Part shown: positions 23,337 to 34,236 of the stretch, one piece after another | How the letters are laid out: the number at the start of each line of letters is the position of its first letter | Numbering within the stretch: the first letter of the stretch is position 1 | Origin: Stereum hirsutum FP-91666 SS1 | Lineage: Eukaryota > Basidiomycota > Agaricomycetes > Russulales > Stereaceae | DNA: 64,000 bases | Assembly (NCBI RefSeq): GCF_000264905.1 | Contig: NW_006763150.1 | Location: 1 to 64,000 of the forward strand | Reading direction: 5' to 3' | Translations under genes and position numbers: made by a program | The notes under the pieces: generated by a model | The model's database searches: none | What the model was told of the DNA's origin: nothing | The model's input: the letters and a program-made list of their open reading frames with translations, nothing else

Positions 23337-24681
23337 ATGACCGACCCTATCCCTGCCGTTAAACGAACGCTTCTGGGGATTATCTCTGCTCCTTTCCTTC
23401 TCATATTCTGGATATATGTCCGATTGTGGGTACCACTTATCCTATCCGACTGTGATTGCTGATTCTCATCCTCTTTGCAGGGTGGAATTCGTTCTTGCTC
23501 TTGATATCGTAGAAGATATACGCCACACACTTCTCCGATACGTACACGACAAGGTCATCCGTTTCTCGGATACCATCGTTAAGATGTAAGTACGTACGAC
23601 TTCACACGATCTGTCTCCGTCGCTGAAGACAACGTCAATGTTTCAACAGCGCTCCCACCAGGCTCATAGACTCCGTGCTGCACAACCCTGATCCCTCTAC
23701 GTATCCTGGAAAAGGTCATGAATATGAGCCATCAGGGCCTCACGATTCTCGCTCGCCTTGTCCTGCTCTCAACACAGTAAGCGTTATGTCGCTTCCTTCA
23801 TGGTCGCAGCGATTAACGCTTTATTTCTCTGCAGCTTGCGAACCATCATTTCTTGTGAGTCAATCGTGCCCCGTCCCGGTTTGATGTGTACCTGATACTA
23901 ACGTGCCATCATCAGGCCCCATAACGGTCGCAACATTCATCCCCACCAGTTCATCGAAGGCCTTCAACAAGGTTTTAACCTGACCCAACCTCTTGCTTGG
24001 TTCCTCACGTACGGTGCCTACCTCCTCATGCACCAATGGGGCACTATATGCCTCCAAGACTTCGCTCGCCACGCCTGCATCGAGCACGACGCATCTTTGG
24101 CTCACCGGGACTGCAATAAAGATAACGAATATGCTCCGACACGTGCCGCAGCCAAGTTCGCCGAGAGACTCCAGGAAGACTCCTCTGATGGCGTTGGGTT
24201 GACTCTCGAGGATATTGCGAGTGCGAGAGTGAGGAGGGAGAATGAGTCGAAGGAATGCGGTAAGGTTTCTCTGGACAAGGTCCATGCAGAGATTGCGAGA
24301 GGTGAGATGGCGTTGGTATTGGATATCTTCGGGAAGCCAAGGAAGGATGGCGAGCTAGAGATTGGCAGCGATCTTTTGCTGAAGTGGTTCATGGAGGAGC
24401 GTCTTCCGGACGGATGGGTACCCAAGAAGAAACTGGGACTGCTCGCCACCATTCGAACAGCTGGAGAGCTCCGTGCCTCTATGCAAGAGCTGGAGAAGAC
24501 AGACAAGGCTGAGGAGAAGAAGGTGAAGACGAGAGAGAGGCATAATACGTGGAGGAAGGATCAGGAGGAATTTGACTTCAAGCTGAAAAAGGCGTTCACC
24601 GACGAGAAGCTTCAACTCGATGAGAAGAAAGGAAACGCGAACGGGCACGCACAAAAAGTTGAGGGCCTTGGAGGCAGATGA
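23337..24681 (+). CDS. Heme-thiolate peroxidase (chloroperoxidase/peroxygenase family)
   Basis: Exons 23337-23425, 23481-23585, 23650-23776, 23835-23854 and 23916-24681 join in frame to 368 aa. The family uses a cysteine-ligated heme and H2O2 for halogenation or oxygen transfer. The proximal heme motif reads SPCPALNTLANHHFLPHNGR and is split by introns, with a 20-nt exon encoding LANHHFL. The distal acid-base region appears as CIEHDASLAHRD, matching the family's E-H-D motif. Residues 10-35 form a hydrophobic stretch (LLGIISAPFLLIFWIYVRLW), which looks like a membrane anchor rather than a cleaved signal. The last 80 residues are strongly charged (KAEEKKVKTRERH...), unusual for secreted peroxygenases. 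It could be a membrane-tethered, intracellular member. Substrate unknown. Confidence 0.85.
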
Positions 24682-25534
24682 AAACATCCAGTCGCTCTTC
24701 ATTCCTTTCCTTCTTTCTCTTACTACTTTTATTCGATATACTTAATTATCTAGCCCATCGCTGTGCGTACCGTATATTCTATTTAAATCGCCATGTATCA
24801 GGTCTGCAATATTGACAGTCAAACATCCGTGCCGTGAGGGCGCTGGTGCGCCACAGTGGCGCCAGCGCTTTACCCCTTTTATTTAATCTGCTTGCTCGAT
24901 GCTCTCTACTCGTCTTTGCCTATCATCTTTGCTTCGCCCGTTTAAGTAACAGATCTATCGCGATTGGCTTGCTATACACGGCAGGTAGCGACAGAGCAGT
25001 GAGAGCGAAGATATGACGAGTCCCATACCCGGGTAGAGATACACCAGAAAAACGACCCGTACGGATGGACGACTGACACGGGCGTAGAACAGCGAAAATT
25101 AAAACGGCAATGATGCTGTACACAGACAGGAAGATAAGTAGAAATAATCATACGGATAGCTGGCTGGTCAACGGGGATTAGATTGCAAACAGAGACTGAC
25201 TGGAAGGGGAGGGCGTACGCAGTCACGGTGAAAGATTACAACTCCGCTACGAGATCAAACAGAAAAAAAAAACCTCTCCACGACCGCTATTCTCATCTTC
25301 TGTATCAGTCCACCCGGTTGGCATATGCCATTCGCGTTCGTCTGGACCCCTATGGACGTTCGAGATCGTGACCTGGGAAAGTGGATATAGTGAAGGTGTT
25401 CGTGGTAGTGTCGTATACAATGGCAAACAGGTCGAAGAGGGGATCGCTCGCTACAGTGGGAATGCAGTATATGTCGGACTCAAGAGTCACGTCCTCGAGG
25501 TTCTCTTTGACTACGTCGACATGCTTGACTGTCG
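24682..25534. other. Convergent intergenic region; possible extra 3' exon of the P-loop gene
   Basis: Holds the 3' ends of the peroxidase (plus) and the P-loop gene (minus). A minus-strand open stretch at 25538-25350 contains KENLEDVTLESDIYCIP and looks more protein-like than its surroundings. It could be a further exon of the P-loop gene if a very short intron or a frameshift lies near 25540. Nothing else is seen. Confidence 0.35.
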
Positions 25535-27511
25535 TCACGGCGCGGAAGGGTGATGGGAACGATGTATGTATGAAGGATCGAAAACAGCCTGGTACACGTC
25601 ACCGGGAGCATGGCCGACGACTTCTATCGCAATGCGCAACAATATCATAAGTGCGCCGTCCACCCCGGTCTTCAGCGGTGTGCCTACGTCAGACATAATC
25701 ACGTCTTGATGTGTTGTCGCCGCAGTGTTGTATCTCTTGCTCGTGACAAGCTTTAGCGCGCCACGAATTTCGCGAGACGTGCATTGGGTGGGAGAAGACG
25801 CGGACTGGGCAGGGAGAGGCATAGACTGAGCAGAAGGGGACGTGGGCTGGCCTACTGAAGGCGTGCGCTGGGTGAGGGACGTCGAGGATCGATTAGAGGC
25901 TTGAATGGCGTTCTCCAAATCACTTCGGAACTGTTCATACTCGGGCTGGAGACTTAAACTGAAGTAAAGGAATGGTTAGCAAGGCGGAGGTATGGTTGCG
26001 GTCAACTGTAAGACGAAAGTTAGGATAAAGACGTACCCTGCCCACAGCTCCTCTTCCGTCCAGATACGCGTCACCCACTGAGTGGCATTGAAGTGCTTGC
26101 ACCAAACCTTGTATTGAACAGGATTCGGTGAGGAAAGCTGTATCGGCCAGATCCTGTGCCTAGGATTGATGGGCAGTGGTCCACTTGTCCCGTCCTCGCA
26201 TTCATCAGCGTCCATAGAATGTGCGTGCCCGTTGTGCTCTCAGGAAGGTAGTTGAAGCAGTGTTGGATCGGTCCCAGTCTGCGGTACACTTGGTTGTGGT
26301 GGAAGAGATACGCTTCGGATTGACTCCAGAAGCAATAGAGCACGGCCTGTCGCTCTGAGAGGGGTCGTGCGAGCAAGAAATTCTCAAACATTGATTTTCC
26401 TGGAGAATCACTACGTCGGTCCATAGGATAAGTAATGGAGCTCTGAATCGAAACGTACCGATGCCAGGCGAGCGAGGAGCGAGGAGCGATGCTCCGAGCG
26501 AGGAGCGAGGAGCGATGCTCCGAGCGTCAAGATGATGAGGTGTTCGAGTAGAACACAGTGAGAGTAGGGGCGGCCGCGACGTGTAGGCCAACGTTTCGTC
26601 TGTAAAGACTCATCAGGCGGCGGGTTTCGAACCTCAAGCATGAGCGCGGTCGACGAATCGAAGTTCGAATAGTATTCCGAATACGGATACGAACCGCGCG
26701 GGCGGCGCAAGCAGCGGAACCAGTTGTGGCGGACTCGACGCATCTCATTGACTTGCGCAGGCTCTTCGTGCTATATTTTAGGTCTGTTTCCTGTAGCGAA
26801 AACAGATCCTAAGCAGACAAATATAGCTCACATACTTACATCTTGGTCAACGAAATTTCGCGCACCTGGCGAGCTTGCTAGACTCGATAGGCGAACATAT
26901 GAAAGAACGTCGACCTCGCATGAGGGATGAAAAATACAAGGGCCGGTGCAGGACACGAGGCAGGATAATTCTCAATGTATCTTTCGCTCAACACGAGCAG
27001 ATGCAAATACAATTTTCTGAACATGCGTGTATTAGGATGATCTCTAGGATAAGTAATGGAGCTCTGAATCGAAACGTACCGATGCCAGGCTCCCCGGTTA
27101 TCAACACTCCTCTCCTATAAGGGTTAGTCGCGCGTTCCAAGATTCGATAGTACATCTTGTTGTATTCCTCAGTGACGAGTATCTCGCTGCCCCTAGAGCC
27201 AGTACTGGAGGGGTACAAGTATATGGCTGGCTTGTCTCCGCTGGTCCCTGCTAGACCTAGGTCTATTGGATAGGGCGTATCTTGATCGAAATCAAAGGAA
27301 CGATTGTACCAGTGTGCGCAGGACTTCCCGTAGCCGCCGTCCACATGGTCCCACTGTTTCTTGTTCTCCTCCGACCAGACCCAAGTATTGGTACCTAGAG
27401 GATTGATGATGAGTGAGTGTATCTGTACGGTAGACGGACATCGACGCGTTCACCTTCAGCATTGTTGCACTCCAAGAGGGCTTTGATACCGTCGCGATTT
27501 ATACCCGTCAT
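25535..27511 (-). CDS. P-loop NTPase-like protein of an agaricomycete-type family
   Basis: Exons 27511-27454, 27394-27080, 26399-26290, 26236-26037 and 25958-25535 join in frame to 368 aa. Walker A is RGVLITGEPGIGKS, and an intron falls between the last Gly and Lys codons. After it come SEAYLFHHNQ, a Met-Asp-Ala-Asp-Glu segment that may be the acidic partner motif, and IWPIQLSSPNP, a motif I recall from many agaricomycete hypothetical P-loop proteins. The C-terminal region has a Ser/Thr/Gln-rich linker, then GDVYQAVFDPS. Biochemical role unknown; related proteins are usually annotated only as ATP-binding. The intron inside Walker A is about 680 nt because of an inserted segment (26470-27090). 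The 3' end may extend further. It may be degenerating. Confidence 0.65.
26470..27090. repeat. Intronic insertion bounded by identical 46-bp direct repeats
   Basis: The 46-bp sequence at 26424-26469 recurs without change at 27045-27090. Both copies span the exon end GCATCG and the splice donor gtacgtttcg of the P-loop gene. Removing one copy and the DNA between would leave a normal 59-nt intron. The insert starts with two perfect 26-bp units (26470-26495 and 26496-26521) built from GAGCGAG, plus a partial third. No transposase or terminal inverted repeat is visible. Confidence 0.7.
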
Positions 27512-29329
27512 GTTAAAGCAAATGTGGCTGCTATGATATGGGGCCGTGGTAGACACAGAATAACACAGAATCCAGATGGGCATACGAAAAGTACGGTTCC
27601 TTAGATGATAGCCGCTCTGCAAAACTGTATGCGGTCACGGTCAAAGAGAGGGATGTGGGCCACACGCGCAAAACTGAAGTGGCGGCCCAAGCTGCCCGAA
27701 GACATGGCTCATCGTGGGCGGCACAGGCATTGCCACGTCATACCTCCTCGTCTGCCACCACCATCCTTTTTTACAATCTCAGAGAAGTAGCCAAGGTCGC
27801 TGCTGTCGATAATCGGGCGACTGTTTGCGCAAATTATCTGGGATGAGAACAGCTTCACTGAGATCTGAGCACACTTACGAGACCAAGGTATGAACCGGTG
27901 AAGGACAGTGACCGAAGGTCAGAGCCCACTGGCAAAGGACAAGATCAAATGTCACTGTATGTCTTCTCACCAGAGCCTTTTCATGTCGCAGCAGTCGCTG
28001 ATACAGCATGGTCTGTTCGCCTTCATAGACGAATATAACAGTCAGCGCTCTCGGGCTGAGATAACATCTCTGAGTCGATAATGCTTCGTTAACTAAGGTC
28101 TGCCACAATTGCAACTTACGGTAAGTTATCATGCCAGAGCTTGCACATGCAATCTACTGTATGGTCGCACCCATGACGGCCGTACTGAGCCCCTCCGAGC
28201 AGTTATCGCGCAGTATTATCTCAGTCTCGCGAGAACCCTCCCGGAAACAATGGAAGGCAGCAGCCTGGTTCCTGGATCCACATGGACCCATATCGTGAGA
28301 ATGGGGCGGGCTGACTTCGTTCAGAACTGTCCTGGACGTGGGCCAGCCAAACGAGCTCCTGTCGTGTTTCGTCATCAGTCTCTTCCCTCGACTAAGGCGT
28401 CAACTTAACCACTCCACGAGCCAGCCTGCATTCAATAGAATCGTTAAGACATCACCGTCGTTCAACTACACGACCAAGTTCACCGAGACGAGAAGTCAGT
28501 GAGTCTCCCTCCGGCTGATTCGGCACCTTTAACAATAACCAATTACCCTTGCTTTGTTTTCTTATCGACTTCTGATGGCCATAGTTCGGTGGCGCGAGTA
28601 CGCACCGACGCTTTGTTGGGAATTCTTTGGAAAATACAAAGCGAAGGCACGGTCACGCTGTGCCGAATTCCAACTCCGAAGTCACTATCGCTGCTTTATA
28701 TTCCGCTGCACGCCGCTCCTCTTCTCTTGCTTTAAACCATCAACTCGCAACCGTCTGCTCAGCTCCTCAGCCCCGCTCCGCTTTAGCCAACACCGACCGC
28801 AAACAGCCAGACACTGCAAGAAATAATCATCACCAATCTCCGCTAAGAGCAGAAGACGATTATCTGAGAATGTGAGTTGCTCTCTGGGAGTGGCGCGTTA
28901 TGGATGACTGCCGTCCTGACACATCGCTTTCTCCTGTAGACGCGTCTTCAATCCTAACTCACTTTCTGTATATCGCACCGCAACAACAACACCCACTCAA
29001 CAACAGACCCGTAAGCCCAGCTCATCCCCCTCGTCGTCTCCAGCGTGCTCACCACCATCGTCTTTGTCCCGCGTCGCCATATAGGCCTCGCCCCAGCTCT
29101 CCACCCCCACAAATTATATCGCCGCCAACTCACTCAGCTTGAGCCTCTACCAGCCTTACCGCCTATATCTGTGAGTTGCAATCTCCTCGTCGTTGACCCT
29201 CGCTTTGGAAGAGGGTGGTTTGACACCGAGTGGCGCGCTGACACTGAGACATTCCCACGCCGCTCCGGTTCCTTTGTCCAGTCACCGCCTCTCCCATCTC
29301 AAACCCAACCACCGCCGCCACCAAGACCG

Positions 29330-29342
<13 letters not shown>
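27512..29342. other. Divergent upstream region of the P-loop gene and the acidic repeat gene
   Basis: Frames here are short and unrecognised. The last 800 bp are probably the promoter and intron-containing 5' UTR of the gene starting at 29426: likely donors include gtgagttgc at 28871 and gtgagttgc at 29171. The 353-codon frame running into the gene from 29045 is not taken as coding. Confidence 0.35.
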
Positions 29343-29401
<59 letters not shown>

Positions 29402-29402
29402 C
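29343..29402 (+). repeat. CAA trinucleotide repeat in the 5' leader
   Basis: Twenty perfect CAA units end 23 nt before the start codon at 29426, preceded by a CCA/CCG-rich stretch. The leader is thus C/A-only and likely unstructured. Being unspliced and next to the ATG, it should be in the mRNA. Confidence 0.85.
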
Positions 29403-29425
29403 CAATAACACCAACAACAATAACA

Positions 29426-30767
29426 ATGTCTGACAACCTCATGACCGTTACCGCCGCCGACCACACCACCACCAACATCGTCCACCCTTCATATCCTCCC
29501 TCCGCCCATACGGGCTTCATCAACTGGATGCTGGCCGAGAACGACCGCGCCCGCGAACAACAGGCCGAATCCATGGCCTACTCCCCTCCCTCTCCTTCGC
29601 CCTCGTTGAAGAGGCGGAGGATGTTCCAGGCAGACTACTACTCAGACTGCGACGCGGATGACGAATACGGGAGCGACTCTGACGCTTCAGATGCCGAGTC
29701 TATGACGTCCGGCACGTCCTACGAGGATAAGGAGAGTGCAGCGCCCCCTCGCAAGAGACTCTGCTTCAACTTGAACGATAGTCCCTCCCTTCGTGCCGTG
29801 GAACTGAGCTCGGGAAGGTCGTCGAGGTCGTCGTGGACTCTTCAGACCCCGCTCGACTCTCCCAGGGCTGCGCTGCGCCCTCTCGAACTGGTATGCACTC
29901 ACTCACTCCTTAGCATCGACTGGCATCTGACCGAGTCTATTTCTTGTAATTCATTAGTTCGAAGTCGACGACGAGGTCGACGTCAAGGAATTCATCCCCT
30001 TCGCGTCCGAGGTCGATCAGTCCCCGACTTCTTCGGTGAGTCGTCTTTCATATATCTGTCCTCTTCATTATGTGCTTACGCGCGGGTCTCTCATCGTGTA
30101 GGATGACTCGAAGGCTTCTGTCGCGTCCAGCCATTTCACCGACTCCGAGGTCGAGCTCAAGGCGACCACTCAACACGCTCTCTCGTTCTCTTCGGAGGAG
30201 GAGGAGGAGGAGGAGGAGGAGGAGGAAGAGGAAGAGGAAGAGGCCCAGTACGCCCATGGACAATACCAGGAACTCGAGCGCGTAGATGAGTGGAAGTCGG
30301 AGGGGTATGTCTCCAGCTACGACGAGGAGGACTATGAGGGTGAGGAGGAGGAAGAGGTCCAGTACTCAGCTGGACAATACCAGGAATTCGAAAGAGTGGA
30401 TGAGTGGAAGTCGGAGGGGCATGTCTCCGGCTACGATAAGGAGGAGTATGAGGAGTACTCGGATGAAGATGGGTATAAGTACGAGAACGGCGGTGATGTG
30501 AGTTGCACTATTATCTTCCACCCCTTCTCCCCGATGTCCCTGGTTCTGATGATGCCATATTTGTCCCTTTGCTAGTGCCAGAACTATGTCGCAGCACGGC
30601 TGATGTTCAAACCGGACGTTGAGTATGCCAACGACCCGGAGTCGTACGAAAGGTTTACCCAACATCATGGGGTGAACTACGATTCTGAGGTTGAACCGTC
30701 GGCCCCCCCTCCAGAATTCTACAAGGCCATGCTGGCCCATATGTTTGGTACGGAGGGCAGTCTTTGA
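29426..30767 (+). CDS. Acidic repeat protein with nuclear-type signal
   Basis: Exons 29426-29890, 29958-30035, 30102-30497 and 30576-30767 join in frame to 438 aa. No known domain. Residues about 60-115 have the locus-typical pattern: basic LKRRRMF, an Asp/Ser-rich spacer (SDCDADDEYGSDSDASDAES), and basic APPRKRLCFNL, which suggests a bipartite nuclear signal with casein-kinase-like sites. A run of 16 Glu codons (GAG/GAA repeats, 30196-30243) is followed by two tandem 37-residue repeats sharing GQYQE(L/F)ERVDEWKSEG. The C-terminal exon is less biased (CQNYVAARLMFKPD ... EFYKAMLAHMFG). It sits at the head of the plus-strand run of nuclear-type genes. Function unknown. Confidence 0.7.
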
Positions 30768-31893
30768 TACGTGAGTCCTTATCTTTCTTCTCTATCTTTT
30801 TTTGCGCACTGCAAAGTTGCTAACTCATTTCTCTTGTGCAGTTTGTCTCCGATTTCTTGTTCCTCTGGGTTTGAAGTTTCTCGTATTGATATTCCTTTTC
30901 TATTTCTATCTGGTTCCTTTTCCTCTCTGTGATATACACGCACACACATATTTCCCTCTCTGACCTTGCTATCTGCTATCTATGTTATCCTACGTACCTG
31001 TTCGCCGCTCAGCTATCGCTTTCCATTCTCTCTCGCATCCTTATTCTACCTCCCCCATCGCTATTGGAAGTCTACGCCACTGTCCATCTTCTCTCGTCTC
31101 GTGTTGTCCTTGCTCTCTTCTGCCGCCGCCGCTGCCATTGCTCTCGCTCACGCATCCATCTTTGCTCCTGTGCTATCTCCCGTCGTTCTCGTATTTCCTG
31201 TTGTTGCAGCCGTTCGTGTCGTTGTCGTTGTTATCTCCGTAGTCGTTGTCGTTCCCGTCATTGTTGTCGATGATCATGTATTTCTACCGGTGTGTGGCTA
31301 TGGACTGTTCACGTTCTCCCGTACCTAGTTGTGCTTGTGATTGTATTTATATCTGAATCTATTGGCAGCTTGGATGTAACTTCTAGTCTGAAGGTGCTCC
31401 TGCGACCTATGCCGTCGGATTGGAAAGTGCAAAGTAACTCAAAGTGCAAAAGCTCTGTGCGTGGCGAAATCCCATGATTGTGGCGCGGGGCGTCTATGTG
31501 TGCCCCTCGTCTCCCCTTGTTCCTTTCGACCATGGCGCTGAACGCGTTGAAATTCCTCTCCCGACACGATCCCAGTTTCTGCATAGTGTTTCATCCGCAT
31601 CAATCCTTGTCGCAATCTGATGCCCATTTACACAACTCGGGACGAGCGCTCATCTAGGACTCAACAAAACGCGCGATAATGGCATGCACCCCCGGCGACA
31701 GGAAGATTTTCCGAGTCATCCCAAAATCAACGCTGTGTTCGCCGTTCAGTAGCTGAAATAAGGTCGGGTATGTCGGGCTCGTCAAAAGCTTCATAAACAC
31801 GCTGTGCTCACGACCATCTCTTCACCCCACCCACTTACCTACAGACTACAGCATCCCTCTCGTTGACCGGTCATTCGCGTACAGTTGGAAGTG
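30768..31893. other. Intergenic: 3' UTR and cupin promoter
   Basis: The first 550 bp are strongly pyrimidine-rich on the plus strand and may include a spliced 3' UTR (gtgagtcctt at 30771). Open frames in it are by-products of that composition. The remainder is the upstream region of the cupin gene. Confidence 0.4.
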
Positions 31894-32781
31894 ATGGCCC
31901 CAGCAAAGCCTACCGTGTTTACGGTCTTGGAGGACGATACGGTTATGGAAGATGGGAAGGGGAATACATTCCTCTTCACGAAGTTGCCGACGTCGCAGTA
32001 CAGGCCTGAGGAACCCAGGGATCCACTAGATCAGACGAGGTACATCGTAAGGTGCGTGGTTTGCCAACCAGCCATCTCTCCGTCTGCCCTTCTTATCATA
32101 CTCATTGTCCTTCTCTTTTCCATTTGTTTCGTGCTCGTACTGTCTTTCATCCACCGCACAGAGGTATCTCTCCCCTCGGTGCCACGTTCCTCGTCCCACC
32201 CCACTGGCATCCCCACACAACCGAATACTTCCGCGTCTTCGTCGGCTCCGTCACCGCTACCGTTTCCGGTAAAACAAGGACCATCACACCTGCGGATGGA
32301 GAGTTCGAGGTGCCCAAGGGAGAGGTCCATTCGTTGTTGGTCCCAGACGATGTTTATGCCGAGTATGGGGAGAGGGCGGAGGGAGAGGAGACGGAGAAGA
32401 AGAAGTCGAGGATGTTGATGACGTTGTTGGGAAAGGGTGGTCAGATAGGAGAAGTGAGTTTTTTTTGTTGATTATTCCTCCGGCCGTTCGTGGTGGGCTT
32501 GAAGCAGATTTGTTGACGATGCTGGGTTGCTCGATCGGTACAGCTGAGCCCTGTTCAAGCACTCAGACTATTCTTCGCCGATGGTACGTCTCTTCGTCAT
32601 CCTACCTCTATCTTCGTAGTTAACGCATGTCATCCTTCCTACCCTCCCCATTACAGGTGACTCGTATCCTTCCACAGGTCTCAAACCGATGGATATAGGC
32701 ATAACATACCTCTTCGGAGGCTTTTTCGGACGGACGCTGGGATTCGGGAAGTTGAAGGGCGCCCCGGAGGAGCTGAAGTGA
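31894..32781 (+). CDS. Small cupin-domain protein
   Basis: Exons 31894-32051, 32162-32453, 32544-32583 and 32657-32781 join in frame to 204 aa. The centre is a single cupin barrel. The first motif reads PPHWHPHTTEYFRVF, giving the His-His-Glu metal ligands, followed by VSGKTRTITPADGEFEVPKG; the second motif is GEVHSLLV with the last His. Such proteins bind Fe, Mn or Zn and include isomerases, dioxygenases and binding proteins, so the reaction cannot be named. The C-terminal half is unusual: a hydrophobic Gly-rich segment (GITYLFGGFFGRTLGFG) could touch a membrane. No signal peptide. Neighbours are unrelated. Confidence 0.82.
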
Positions 32782-34236
32782 GAATGAATGAGGCGAATTG
32801 GGGCCTATGGCGATTTCTGTGTCTTCACTTCGAGGCTGCTTGCTAGGTTCGGACTCCTTTTCTGCTTCCTGGCTGAGCGAGGTCGCTCATGGTGATTGTC
32901 ATTGCACGTTCAACAGGAATGGTTATATATCTTTAAATTTCTGTTTTGAATAGTGTGTACTCGGATACTTTGTTTCAGATAATGTCATTCTCAGTGAGTT
33001 TCTCCTGCAGCAGGCTTACTCTTCAACGGAACCTACTCGTTTGCCAGGAAAATATAGGAGCTTTACCTCTTCCGGGTGAGGTCTATGCCTTGCGACGCTG
33101 ATGAGTTCATCTCTGTATGAGTTTCTACTGAGCTATGATCGCCGGTAAGTGTTGCCTCTACTGAAAACAAAGACGGTATGCACATCCCTCTCTAAAAGAA
33201 GTCATACATATATCTTCCCACCTGCATGGAACGTTCTGAAGGAGTGATGGTACTTGAATACTGAGTTCACCAATGAGTTACCGATTCAGAGAAATCACCG
33301 CGATTATTCATCGTTTTTTTTTTTGCAGGCTTATCCAACTGTAATCGACTCGAAAACATGAATATGTATACCCTGTGAGATGATCTTCATGAAGTCGGAA
33401 GGTGACCTGAGCTGCCGAGGTGAGCTCGAGTCCTTGTCGCGGACTGACTAACGCGGCGACGACTGGGATGTACTGGGATATTGACTACGTCTGCTTGCAC
33501 TTATCTTCGCAGTCAGTATTTGGCAATCATCTTGCTCGAGCGAACGGTAGGTGTGCAGAAGTGCATGGTCCAAGAAGACAGTAAGTGCCACACACGGCGT
33601 GGGTATCACTGTCCGTGGGATTGTGGCGGTCGTGGCACTCAAGAGCGCGTCACGGGAACAGCGTCTCTCTTTGCCCTTTCTCCTCTCGCCCTCTCCCTCA
33701 CTGTACATCGTCCACATCGTATACCTCCCATCTCCCTACTTTCATAGAATAGATTTACGTTCATCCTTTAACATCTAACCTGATCTTCCTTACTCTCACG
33801 TGTGTTCTCTTCGTCATTAGCTGTTGGGTCGTTCGCGTCGATCTCAGTTCTGCGCGTCGTCAACATCGACGCGTCTCATTTGCATACCATCCATCCATCC
33901 TTACACGTTTCGCTTTCCGCACTCTTCTCCAATCTTATCTACGCTCAATCGAAGCTCGACGCGACTAACGGCCGGGTCTCAACGCCCTCAACGCGACTAA
34001 CGACCGAGTCTCAACGCCCTCGACGCTTCCGACTCCTGATCAACATCCCATCATCGTAATCATCATCATCCTCAAACTTCAACTAAGGCTCGCCTGCTCA
34101 TAAATACCAACCAAGTACGTATGTCGCTACCCACGCCTTGTGCTCATCCGTGTCGTCGCAATTCCGAACCCTGACCAACGTGCGATCCTCACCAGCTACA
34201 GCCTCAGAAGTCCCCACCATCATAATTAATCAAAAC
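32782..34236. other. Intergenic; upstream region of cysteine-rich gene 1
   Basis: Contains the cupin 3' UTR, a poly-T run (about 33314), and from about 33663 sequence that matches the region upstream of cysteine-rich copy 2 (39068 onward). That match includes the CATTTGCATACCATCCATCC block. Its 5' UTR likely contains introns. No coding region is supported. Confidence 0.45.

Noticed and set aside
29045..30106. 353-codon frame running from the leader into the acidic repeat gene
   Set aside because: The upstream part contains the CAA tract and low-complexity Pro/Thr, and the 3' part ignores clear GT-AG introns. The ATG at 29426 in a good position explains the gene better.
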